Shown here piece after piece: positions 42,704 through 54,256 of a DNA stretch of 64,000 nucleotides. The DNA is taken from positions 62,001-126,000 of the forward strand of contig MCGO01000116.1 of NCBI GenBank assembly GCA_002104985.1. Direction: 5' to 3'. This stretch comes from Rhizoclosmatium globosum (Eukaryota > Chytridiomycota > Chytridiomycetes > Chytridiales > Chytriomycetaceae). Both the position numbers and the translations under genes were made by a program. Positions within the stretch are counted from its first letter, which is position 1, and each line of letters begins with the position of its first letter. Under the pieces are notes generated by a model. The model was not told the origin of the DNA, ran no database searches, and saw only the letters and a list, made by a program, of their open reading frames with translations.

Positions 42704-44483
42704 ATGAACGTGGGTGTGGTTCTTGCCGCCTCCATTGCAGGTTACGGACTGTACAAAGTGTACATCTATCCGTTCTTCTTGAACCCTCTTCGCAAGCTAC
42801 CAGGCCCAAAGTCTGCATGGTGGTCTCCTATGGGCTTCCTGTCATGTAATCTGTGATTCAATCTTGACATTCAAACTGACAGATTCCGATTGAATACAGA
42901 CATCATGGCCTCTGAACCTATGGAGCCGCAACTTGCTTGGATGAAGCAGTACGGCCCCATATTTGCGTTCCGCAGTCTCTTCAATGAATATCGGTGTTTC
43001 GTTCTTTCTTCCACGGGAATTCGTTACGTGCTCAGTTCCCACGCAAGTGACTTTATCAAGCCGAAAACAACGGCCAAGTTCCTTTCAGATATCTTGGGAC
43101 AAGGCCTTGTTGTCGTGGAGGTTTGTTAACAACCCTTGTGTATTTGTTATCCCACCACCCAAAAAACCCTAATAACCCTAAATCACATTCCCCATTACAA
43201 ACCCCCATTACAAAATTGATTGATTGATTTTGATAGGGTGATATTCACAAACGTCAACGTGCAATCATGAATCCCGTGTTCAAAGTCAAGCAGATTAATG
43301 CCTTGATTCCGACGTTTGTGCAAGCTGCAAATGAACTCAAGAACGTCTGGACAGATCACATGAACAGCCTTCCATCCGGTACCGCATTCATTATCGACAC
43401 GAACGCTGAAATGTCGAAACCAACTCTCGATGTGATTGGTCGTGCTGGGTTTGGGTATGAATTCGATGCGTGTAGTCCATCTTCGGCGAATAGTGAGAAC
43501 GTGAAGCTGTTCACCGCGTTCAACACGGCGCTTGAGTCACTCACTATGTCGCGATTCCTTCTTCGCCATTTTGCCAATTTCTTGCGTTGGGTAATTCCCA
43601 GTGAGATTAAGGCTCGTGTTGCGTATGAGGAGAGTTTGAAGGTGATTCGCAGTTCGTGTGCGGAGATTTTGGCGTCACGGAGACGGGAGGTTGAATTGGA
43701 GTTGGCGGATCCGGATGCTGTTGGATCGAAAGCTGTTGATTTGATGACTGCGTTGGTGAAATCGAATCTTGCTGAGACGCAGCCAAAGAATCGGTTGACG
43801 GATGAAGAAGTCATGTCTCAGATTATGACGTTTTTGTTTGCGGGACATGAGACTACTTCTGTTGCTTTGACGTAGGTGGTTTCGTTGTGATGATGGTTGG
43901 TACTTAACCGTATTTCGTTGGCAGTTGGACGATTTATTACCTCACAAGACATCCATTGATTCAGCAAAAACTCAGACAAGAACTTGTGGAACAGATGCCT
44001 GACTCTTCAGATGCACCATCTGAAGAATACATCACGTCCCAACATACGTTCCTTGACGCCATTGCTAAAGAGTCTTTGAGACTTCAACCACCAGTCCCGA
44101 TCACACTTCGCACAGCTTTGAAAGATGTCACGATTGATGGCCACTTTTTCCCAAAAGGCACCACAATCTCTCTGTCCCCATACGTTGTTCACAGGATGAA
44201 GGAATACTGGGGTGATGACGCTGAAGAATTCAAGCCGCAGCGTTGGATGGGGAAGGAAGAAGGTGCTGTAGCTGAAATGGGCTCATTTATTCCTTTCATT
44301 ATCGGACCAAGAAGTTGTATTGGGAGTCGGTTTGCCATGTTGGAGTTGAAGAGTATGTTGGCGGTGTATTTTAGAACGTTTGAATTCGTGGAGACTGAGG
44401 AAGGAAAGAATGTGAAGCGTAAGTTGGCCATCACTGCAAAGCCAAGTCCAGCTTTGTATGTTGAAGTCAGGCGAGCAGAATGA
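42704..44483 (+). CDS. Cytochrome P450 monooxygenase
   Basis: Four exons: 42704-42845, 42900-43120, 43237-43871, 43925-44483 (518 aa). N-terminal membrane anchor, L-P-G-P-K hinge, G-D-I-H-K-R-Q-R (C-helix), oxygen-binding I-helix F-A-G-H-E-T-T-S, K-helix E-S-L-R, and heme loop F-I-I-G-P-R-S-C-I-G with the axial Cys at about residue 464. All essential P450 elements are present, so it should be active with a reductase partner in the ER. Subfamily and substrate are not identifiable by eye; the CYP4-like loop suggests a fatty-acid or sterol-type substrate, weakly. Exon 2's acceptor is the second AG, because the first leads to a stop. Confidence 0.93.
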
Positions 44484-44839
44484 TCTTTTGTTTGCATTTG
44501 ATTTCAAGATGAATATGAAAACAGTTATGAAGTATACTACTAGTTTCAACATTATGGACTTCGTTTTGAAAATAATTAGTTCATATTGTGCACCACTGAA
44601 CAGACTAGCCTTCCTACCGATACATGATGAGCCTGTCTTACAATTTCAAGTAGGTACTATTCTTTCTCTTCAGTTTCAATGTCATTTCAATTGTTATCTT
44701 TGATTTGTTTTTTCGCCAACAATTTTTTTGGCATCTCCAAATCGCGACATCGAGTTGAAATGGCGTCAGCGACCGTTTCACCCAGTTTCGCTCAACCCCA
44801 AAAAAGCAGCTTCAAACACTTCTTTAACCATCTAATAGT
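44484..44839. other. Promoter region upstream of the MET10 fusion
   Basis: About 350 bp, AT-rich, no gene. I do not see a convincing Cbf1/Met4-type CACGTG site. Confidence 0.5.
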
Positions 44840-47800
44840 ATGAGCAAGGTGGTTGAAAGCAAGAACACATCATCGTCGCTGATTGTGTCGTGGGCGATTG
44901 CAGGTACGCCTGCCTAGAGTGATTCTCTCGACAGGTTTACTTAACTTGATAACCAAACAGGAAAGAAGGTTCTCGTTGTGGGCGGAGACTCGATCGCGGC
45001 GTCCCGGGCCGTGTTTGCCGCTGAAGCCGGAGCCGTTGTTTCGGTTGTTACGCCATTCGCGAGTCTGTCGGCATCGCTGAAGTCGGTTCTCTCTGGTTCA
45101 ACTGGTTCAACTGGTTCAAGTACCTCAACTACTCCAGTACAGTGGTTCGATCGTTCGTTTGAATCAAAGGACTTGGACGGCGCCGCTCTTGTTTTTGTGT
45201 GTGCCGATTCGTCAGTGTCAAGTGCCCTCGCGAGACAGATTGGCTCGCTCGCAAAGGAAAAGGGTGTGCCTGTCAATGTTGCTGCCCTGCCCGAACTCAG
45301 CGACTTCTTCTTTATGTCAACCTACAAGGACCAGGTATCTAACTAACTGCCTTATCTGCCTTATCTGCTCTTGCTGTACTCACTCTTCCTAATCTACAGT
45401 CTCTCCAAGTCGCTATCTCTACTAATGGAAACGGCCCTCGCCTTGCCGCTAAGCTGAGAAAGCAAATTGTCAACTCTATTCCTGCCCATGCAGGTTCAGC
45501 TTTGGAAGTTTTGGCAAAATTGAGAAATGCCTTGAAGGTCGCCGATCCTTCCCAAGCATCAAACGCCCGTCGTATGGCTTTCGTCAACAAGGTTTCTGAG
45601 ACTTGGTCTGTCGAGACTCTTGCCTCTTTCACTGAATCCGAAGTTTCGGCTTTGGTCAAGGCTTACCAATCTCAATCCGTTGATTTGCCACGAGTCAAGC
45701 AGGGTTCTCTCCGTGTTATCCGTACTGGTTCTGGCTCCGTTGAGGATTTGACTGTCGGTGCCTACCGTGCTCTCTCTGAGGCTGAACTTGTTCTCTCAGA
45801 CTCTGCCGTTCCAAAAGAGTTCTTGGATCTCGTCAACGGTGACTTGATGGTCGTTCCAGCTGAAGCTGAGCGTGCCAGTGATACCATGATTGTTGCTGCC
45901 ATCCGTGCTTTGGAGCTCGGTCAGAACGTCATCCGTCTCCGTGTTGGTAGCGATGCCATCAGTGTTTCAGAGGACGAAGAATTGAACGCCTTCCTCCAAA
46001 GAGGACACAACGCGCATGTTGTGCCATGCGTCTCTGCCATCCGTGCGGTTGCTGCCCCAGTTGCCACCATCAAGGAGTCAGTTCAAGTTACCCAAGCCCC
46101 GGTCTCCATCGCCAAGCAAACCGTGGTTCCAGTTGCCGCAGCCCAAGTACACACTGCTGCCGGCTCCCCAACACTCATTTCTGGCCAAGACGCCGCCGCC
46201 CATGTCGCCTACGCCCTCACTGACATGTCCTTCGTCTACCCAGTCCTCCCAGAATCAACCCTCGCCGCCTCCCCAACCGCCTGGTCTGCCAAGGGCCTCA
46301 AAAACGCCCACGGAAAGTTCCACAAAGTATCCACCCTCGAAACCCGCGCCGGCGCCGCCTCCATCGCCCACGGAGCCGCCCACGCCGGGTCCGCCGTCTC
46401 AGTCCTCGCAAACTCTGCAGCCTTGACTCACATGCTTCCTTCCATGTACCAAATCGCGGCAGACAAGCTCCCAGTCGTCATCCACGCTGCTGCTCAAGCT
46501 GTTGACAAGGACTTTGGCGTACACGCCTCTGCGGCCGATGTATACGCTACGTCGTTCACTGGTTTCGCGGCGATTGGTTCTGGAAACGTGAAGGAGGCTC
46601 ATGATGTTGCTGTTATTGCGCATGTTGCTGCGACTGTTTCGCAGACCCCGTTCCTCCACTTTTACGATGGATCCCGTGTTGCGAATGAGAAGTCTGTCGC
46701 GCCTGTCATTGAGACGGCTGCGTTGGGACATGTTGTCAAGAACGCTGTTTCGCAGGCTTCTGCTGTCAAGAGCGTTCCATTGCCAGACCTTGTTGAGGCT
46801 GTGATGGGAAGTTTGGCTGGACAGTTGGGTCACGCGTACAAGTTGTTTGAGTATGTTGGAGCTAAGGATGCTGAAACTGTTGTTGTTGCTTTGGGTGCTT
46901 CCGCTGCTATTGCTGAGGAAGCGGTTTTGGGGCAGGCAGGAGTTGGGTTGTTGAAGGTTCGTCTTGTGAGACCTTGGTCCGCTCGTCACTTTTTGGCGCA
47001 GTTGCCACGTACTGTTAAGCGTGTTGTCTTGATTGACGACTCCAAGGTTGCTGGAGCTGCTGGACATGGGGCTTTGTTCCTTGATGTTACCTCTGCTTTC
47101 TGTGAGTTCATTTTTGATATGGGTGAGATTTGTTTACTAACTCTTGTTTTCATAGATGACTCTGTCTGGTCTTTGCCAGTCCCAACTATCTTGAAGGGTA
47201 ACTTCGCCGCCGGCATTGAGAACTTCACTGCGGCTGCCGTCCAATCTCTCTTGAAGACTGTCGCCACTGCCAGCCCAAGAGTCGAGTTCAAGATTGAGGC
47301 TCCAAATGCCACTTCCCACGTCGCAGCTGCCTCTAACGTCTTTGAGGCTATTGTTTGGGACCAACAAGCCGACAACACCGAGAACATTGCTCCACGTGCC
47401 GTCAAGCTCTTGGAGTCCCAAGGTGCTTCCAGTGTCCAAATCTGCACTACTACCTCCTCCGTGACTGTCGAGCCAATCTCTTCCACTCACATCCGTTTCT
47501 CCAAGGACGGCTCTGTCACTCAATTGAGCCAGTCCCTCATCAGCACCGCCAACTACGTTGCCGTGCACAACGTCAAGCTCCTCGAGTCTTACAACGTTGC
47601 AGCTTCCATCCGTGAAGGTGGTTTGCTCCTCATCAACAGACCTGGCGCGAACCCAACTGTCGCTGATTTGACCAAGGACCTTCCAGATGCTGTGAAGCGT
47701 ACTCTTGCTCAGCGCAAGGTCCGTGTTGCTGTTGTTGACGCGGACAAGATTGCGTTCAACTACACACAGTTCCGTGGATACCGTGGGGAGTACCGTAACC

Positions 47801-49335
47801 TTGCGCTTTTGGGCCTTCTGGGCAAGCTTTGTGATGGTGTTGATGCTGGGTTGGCTGTTAAGGAGTTGGAGGCTGGGTTGTCTGCTACCGAGACTGATAA
47901 CACTGTGTACCGTACCAAGTTGGGTGCTTTGAGAACTGCGCTTTCTAGCGTTGTTGTTTTCAATGCTCCTTCCGAGTGGGGCTTCGCTCTCATGGGTGCT
48001 GACTTGCCAAAGTACTTCCAGCCAACATTCGGGCTCCAGAAGTTGAGCAACCTTGAGAAGGAGGATGTTGTTGAAGTTGTCGGAAAAGCTGTTGCCAAGT
48101 ACGAGCCAGCTTTGCCTGTCATGTTCAAGGAGGCTTTCGCTCTCAAGTCTGCATTGAGACCAGATGCTGGAGAGAAGACATACGTCGTTACTGTCACTGA
48201 AAACAGACGCTTGACTCCAGACACTTACGAGCGTAACGTTTTCCACATTGAGTTTGACATTGGAAACAGTGGACTCAAGTACGAGATTGGTGAGGCTCTT
48301 GGAGTTTACGGACAGAACAACCCAGACCACGTCGAGGAGTTCATTCAGTGGTACGGATTGGATGGTGCCCGGATTATTCGCTTCGACCGTACCAACGAGG
48401 CTACTGGAGCTGTCGAAACCGAGTACCGTACCGTGTCTCAGCTTCTGGTTGAGGTTGTCGACATTTTCGGAAAGCCAGGAAAGAAGTTCTTCCAGTCTCT
48501 TATCGAGCACGCTACCGTTATGTCTGAGCGTGAACGTCTTGGATTCCTCGCCAGTGGAGAAGGTGCTGATGCTCTTGCCAAGTTGCAAGAGGAGGAAACC
48601 CCAACCTTTGCCGACGTTTTGCAAATGTTCCCATCTGCCCACCCACCTATCGAGAAGCTCCTTGCTTCCATCCCTAACATCAAGCCACGTCACTATTCCA
48701 TCTCTTCGTCCATGAACGTCCACCCTACTTCCGTCCACCTCCTCGTTGTCGTTGTTGACTGGAAGACCAAGTCTGGCAAGCCAAGATTGGGTCAATGTAC
48801 ACGTTACCTCGTCGGTCTCCGTCCAGGAAAGACTGTAACTGTTTCCGTGAAGCCATCTGTCATGAAGCTTCCACCTTCCCACGAAGCTCCAGTCATCATG
48901 GCTGGTCTCGGTACCGGTATGGCTCCTTTCCGTGCCTTTGTCGAGGAACGCGCATACCAGAAGGCTCTTGGAAACAAGGTTGGTCCAATGGTTCTTTACT
49001 TTGGTGCCCGTCACCGTTCCGAGGAGTATTTGTACGGTGAAGAGCTTGAGGCTTACCACGCTGACGACCTCCTTACTCACTTGCGTCTCGCCTTCTCGCG
49101 TGACCAGAAAGAGAAGGTGTACATTCAGCACAAGATCAAGGCGGATGACGCGATGCTCTCTGAAATGATTTTGAAGCAGGGTGGTGCCTTCTACTTGTGT
49201 GGACCTACATGGCCTGTTCCAGATATCCGTGACGCGCTTGTTTCTGCGTTCAGCAAGTATATGACTGTTGAAGAAGCTGTTGAAAAGTTGGAGGCTTTGA
49301 AGGAGGAGGAAAGATACGTTTTGGAAGTTTATTAG
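44840..49335 (+). CDS. MET10: Siroheme-synthase-like / sulfite reductase flavoprotein fusion
   Basis: Four exons: 44840-44903, 44961-45334, 45400-47101, 47156-49335 (1439 aa; yeast Met10 is 1035). Residues 22-165 resemble the NAD-binding Met8/CysG siroheme-synthase fold (V-L-V-V-G-G-D; S-T-N-G-N-G-P-R-L-A). Residues 248-370 resemble the first half of uroporphyrinogen-III methyltransferase. From about 410 a pyruvate:ferredoxin-oxidoreductase-like region follows, then the FAD domain (R-H-Y-S-I-S-S-S) and NADPH domain (G-L-G-T-G-M-A-P-F-R) of the sulfite reductase alpha subunit. Expected role: NADPH electron input for sulfite reduction to sulfide. The N-terminal modules look inactive (see findings). 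Intron 3 is exactly 54 nt with a TACTAAC branch site and is invisible as a frame break. Confidence 0.9.
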
Positions 49336-49458
49336 ACTCCCTGTAATTTTTTTCCCACATTTGAAAGGCAAAGTTGTGCCTGATGTTACAATAAATACGT
49401 TAAATTTTAGGAATTCTTGAAGCTCCACAACAATTGAACTTTAGCTGATGCGATTTTA

Positions 49459-49484
49459 TGTCGGGTCTTACGTAAAACCCGACA
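49459..49484. repeat. 26-bp near-perfect inverted repeat between convergent genes
   Basis: 13-bp arms meeting at ACGT, with one mismatched pair; the outer 8 bp (TGTCGGGT / ACCCGACA) pair perfectly. It lies between the stops of the MET10 fusion and FAB1 genes, where it could act in 3'-end formation of either transcript. Confidence 0.65.
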
Positions 49485-49609
49485 CGAGGTTCTTACTAGA
49501 TTCCTTGACCAAAATATCAGTCTTTTTGAGAAGACTGCACAGCTCTTAAGTAGTTGGCTGAGAGAGGCGTTGTTCTTGTGAATCGGACTTGACAAAAACT
49601 CTTTACTAC

Positions 49610-52600
49610 TTATTCAATCTTTTCCAGAAAAGAAGTGACTGTCAAAAAATATCGATCCATGGATTCTCGGAACCGGTTCTTATACTGACGGGGTGACAGA
49701 ATTGTAGGTTGCGTTGTTCCTCCTCCAAGAATACCCGTTTCTTTCACCCAAGACTCCAGTTTCTTATCCCATGTAAACGTACGCATATAATCTGCGTTAT
49801 TTAGGGTTTAGAAATTGCGTGAAATGATAATCAACACGCACCGACAATGCCAACAACAAGCTCTTGCTTCTCCTCATCAATACCAACAAGCAGAGAATAA
49901 TCCATCACGTCCATTTTGGACAAAAACAGTGTCTGAAAAGTTAAATATGAGTAAACCAGAATAAAATCCTCTAACTCACATCATTCCAAACAGATGCCCG
50001 AAGAATTCTTTTCGAATATTCACGAATATACAACGGAGTCTTGCACAAGTCTAAAAATTGCGTAAGCTTCTGTTTCGCAGCCTTAAGGCAAAATAGCTTA
50101 CACTCCAATAGGTTCTCGTCCAACAACACTTGGTTTTGCTTTCCTGTTGACTGGACGTGTCTGTTTCGCATCGACCCTTTCAAGTCGAAGATTTTTGAAA
50201 TGCTTCGTCCCCAAAATAGATTTTCCATCACAAGGACGTCCATTTTCAAAGACTTGTTTGTTGTTGGATTCTTGTAACCTATTCTATAGAATCCAAAGAG
50301 TTTTGCAAGAACAGTTGGAAGCTGTAAGATTTAAGATTGTTAGGCAAATGTTCATTCAAGACGTACAAAAATACCTTATGGAAGAATGCTTCGGAGATGT
50401 AAGTAAAATAGTACGGTGCAAACTTCAAGAGAGCCTCCATTTCTTGCCGCGAGAGTTGTTTCAGAATCAATCGATCATCTAGTTTCGAACAAAACTCAAT
50501 GATGGCTCAATAATCTTCAACAAACCTCTAGTCTTTAAAAATGCAGAACCAGATTTGCCGCCTGTAGCTTCCCACTTTACACATCGAGATAAAGAATGCA
50601 CAAACCCATCTTCAAAACCACAATTCCGTCTCAATGCGTCGAATTGTTCTGCATAGAACACCTTGCAATCTAATTTTGTTGAACCATCCCAAAACTCTTG
50701 GGGAGTTGTTAATAGGTACTCCCAAGACTCCAAAAGCCTTACCAAATTTGACATGATGACCTTTTCCACTTGTCAATTTTTCTTCAATATCTCCGACAGC
50801 ATTACTTTGCATGGCTGCTTCCGATGGGGCACCTTCGTCAACGACAGTTTCAATAATGGAATCATTTGACGAATTCATTTGCCACTGTTTCAACTTGTTG
50901 ATATACTTGCTTGAGCTGTTAAGAACTTCAGATAAATAGTGTCGATGAAGGGTGATCTTACCTTAATGTGAATGCAATGAGTGAACTAGGTTCGTCTTCT
51001 CTGACAATAACCAGTGAGTCATGAAAAAGATGCTCAGACGCCGACCTTATCCATAATTAAATGAAATTTATCAATATAGAGAGAGCTTACAGAGGATATT
51101 CTAATGGAGGCAATGTAGCAAAACTTCCAGACCACAATGCCGCTATTGTTTTCAATATCGAGGCCCGTTCATTACTCGGAATCGGCACAGGATTTGCAAA
51201 CACCATCGTTTGTAGCTCTGTGGGCTCATCCAGCTCGTTGTTGGACGAAGACATGCTCACAATATTGTTTCCCATTCCTTCCCCAGTCCCACCTTCCTCT
51301 TCCTCATCCTCGATTAATTCAAGCCGCCAACGAGCAGCCATCGAGAAAATTGGACCTGAAGAGGCTGTTGGAATCGGCTCATCGAGTTCATAACCCAAAA
51401 AGGAATCCGATGTTGGTACGAACGTTGGGAGTACTTCTTCATCCGCTTTCTCATCAGAAACAATGGCAGAAAAGTTAAATTCGTCCAATGTGGTATCTAT
51501 GGAACGGGGTGGTAGTGTGCCGAAGGTTGTTTCCATTGATCCGTTTTCAACTGGGCTCGTTCCAAGTGGAATGTGAATTACAGTTTCTTTTAAGTCGGGT
51601 GGTAAAACTGGTTGAATCGTTGTGTGATTTGAGAAGATTTCGCGCAAATGGATTGACCCGATCCTCCTTGCAGGGGTTTCTTTTGTTAAGTCAACGGTGA
51701 AAAAGCTTCTTGCCAACACGGAGAAGTCATTTTCCCATTTGCCAACGTTCTCATAGAAGTTATGCAAGACAGTATTAAGTGCCAATGAATCCATGTCACT
51801 GCTTTGAGTAAATGACTGTTGGAGAATTTGCAACATTGTTTTTCTTTCGCTACCAGCTCGTTTCGAGAGACCGTTGGAGAATTCTTTGAATAGAAGAACT
51901 TTATCATACGGAAGTACTTCTGTAGAAAAGTGTTTGATTCGCGATACGACTGAGTCATAGAATTTTACAATTTGGGACCTACACAAAATGATGTAAGGAT
52001 GACATCATTAAGAATAATTGTTTGTTCAAACCTTCTTGTTTCATAATCTTGTGATTTTAGCCTCAAGCTATCTTCAGCGTTCAACTGAGCCTTCATCGGA
52101 GGAACCGAGACTTCCAACAACACCAACTCTTCAAATTCAAATCGTACAACCCACTGATTGTACGAGAAGAAACGGATATGTTCTCGATGAATGTCGTGAT
52201 CACACAACGGCATCTCAGCGTTCAGAGTTCTTCGCATATAGAACATCAATTCCAAGTATTTTCCGAATGAATATTTCCGTGAATCAGCGGATAGTTTAAC
52301 CACTGGGGATTTCATTTGGCATTGCTTGCAAAATGACCACATTTGAATTCCACCGCCACCTGGTGGTGCTGAAATATCAAGATTTTCCACATCTACTCTT
52401 ATGCGCCCTTCGCCGTGTGCGTAGCTCCGAAAATGCTGCAGCATGGGTAGACCGCATCCTTTGCTGGGACAGATGGTCTGGCAGTTGGAACAAATATCTT
52501 CAATGTACGTTCCAAGTGACACATCGTGCTCGGAATAATACTCGATTACGTGTAGTTCTGCAGGATTGCACGGTGTCATGGACTCGCGACAAATACTTGA

Positions 52601-54164
52601 GAATAAAAAGACTATCTTCTGATGATTGAACGCTGAAAGGCTCTCAAGATTATCAAAGTAGATCGCACTGTTACTTTCCAGAGAAGATAATAGCTGCTCG
52701 TTTATAAATTGAGGGGAATTGATAGCTGATGCTGATGCTTCAGATTGAAGAGTTTTGAGGTTTCTCAAACGAATGAGAACGTGAGGGGGAGGAAATGATA
52801 CATAAGGCGAAGCACTCAGATGACTGGTTTTGTATTTCCAAATTGCGTATTCAAGCTTGTCGCTCTCTGTTATACTTTGAGAATTATCTGGAAACAGTGT
52901 ATCTAGCTTCGGCAAGACTGCAAGTTCATCTTGAAGAAAGCGATGTTCGATGAAGACATTGTATGCAACGTTGACTAACATTCCAATAATTTCTTTGATG
53001 TACCTCAATGCTTCTTTCGAGTCCCCGCGAACAATCACCGTGCCAATATGGTCTCCACGACACCCTTCTAAACACACGAATACTTTCCGGATTCCTTCAA
53101 TCAGAGGATCATCAAAGACTTTGATTGAGTATTTTTGAAATGTTCCAATTGAAGATTCAACAATTTGTTCAACGCCATGAATCACTTTTGCACCCGAACA
53201 TCGAGCAATGTATCCCAGAATTTCGCCTTTCACGTTGGACGCCAATGATATTCTCGCACGAACCAACAAATCTAGAGCGATTCGGGAAACATTCCCTCCA
53301 ACAAACACTACATCGGGCCTGAGCGCAATTATTTTCCCCAGAAGATTATTCACATAGTCTCTTTCCTGCGATATCACTGTTTCGAGCGACATGAATTGGT
53401 GTTGATTCGGATGTTGCTGAAATTCGAGTGGAAGCGCCAGCAGCAATACGCGAGGATGAAGTTTTGGCTCAACCATACTTTTATGAGCAACGCGCTTTGA
53501 GAACACGATTCCATCCTAAGATTGTTCGTAAGCAATCCCAAAACAAGAAACCCATCCAAGCTGCTGCTGCCCCCCAACTCACCACAAATTCAGAGTCATT
53601 CGGAGATCCTCCTGGAACCTTTTTTATCTTCAAGGATGTGCGAAGATCAAACGCTGCATCTCGTGATGGAATGCGGGATGAGGCGAGTAGGTGTGAATTG
53701 GCTGTCAAGGCCAGGTTCGTGACAATCGGACCCCAATGAGCTAACGCGGGTGAAAGCACTTGAGAGGCAATTTTGCGAAGGTGGTACTCTGCATTGGAAC
53801 TCTCATCTGCAGGAGCGATGCTGGTAGGGCTTGGATACGAGTCTATTTCGATTGATTGGGACATGTCCTTGCGGGGTAAAGGTTCTGGGTGGGAGAGGCT
53901 GAAGTCGGTGAGCAATGTGGATTGAGGGGTAGTGGTAGTGGTAGTTGAAGGAGTTCTTGTTAAGTTGTTTGGAGCAAAGCGGAGGAGCCATGATACAACT
54001 ACCGGATCGAAAGACGCGAGGTTGATGTCTGATGGCAGTGCTTTCAGACAGGCAGACGCTGTTGGAAAGTCGCTCAGCAGAAGGTTGGCAGTTTCGAATG
54101 TTGCAAGGCCTTTCGCTCTCAGATCATTCGATATGGCTTCTGCGAGAAGACGAGATGCTTCCAT
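49610..54164 (-). CDS. FAB1: FAB1/PIKfyve-type PI3P 5-kinase without FYVE domain
   Basis: Eleven exons: 53583-54164, 52032-53515, 51091-51978, 50962-51045, 50743-50915, 50526-50696, 50375-50478, 50102-50321, 49980-50050, 49842-49932, 49610-49791 (1349 aa). After about 150 unusual N-terminal residues come [13 protein letters not shown] and the chaperonin-like (CCT) domain, then a Cys/His-rich region (C-S-N-C; C-K-Q-C). The C-terminal PIPK kinase has [30 protein letters not shown] and M-D-Y-S-L-L-V-G. It makes PI(3,5)P2 on endosomes and vacuoles. No FYVE or DEP domain is seen before the CCT region. Confidence 0.93.
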
Positions 54165-54256
54165 CCAAATAATAGTTGTTTCTTGTTTGTTTTCTTTTCT
54201 CTTCTTCCTTACATAATAATTTGTGCTTTCATTTCTCTTTTTGAAATTCATTCCAA

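Noticed and set aside
44966..45334. Reading 44840-45334 as a separate intact MET8 gene
   Set aside because: Donor/acceptor phases join it seamlessly to the long downstream frame, there is no stop between, and the conserved N-V-x-D Asp is missing.
47137..49428. 763-codon open frame on the minus strand
   Set aside because: It lies wholly antisense to the MET10 fusion, which has clear domain motifs. The peptide has no recognisable domain and arises from the codon bias of the real gene.
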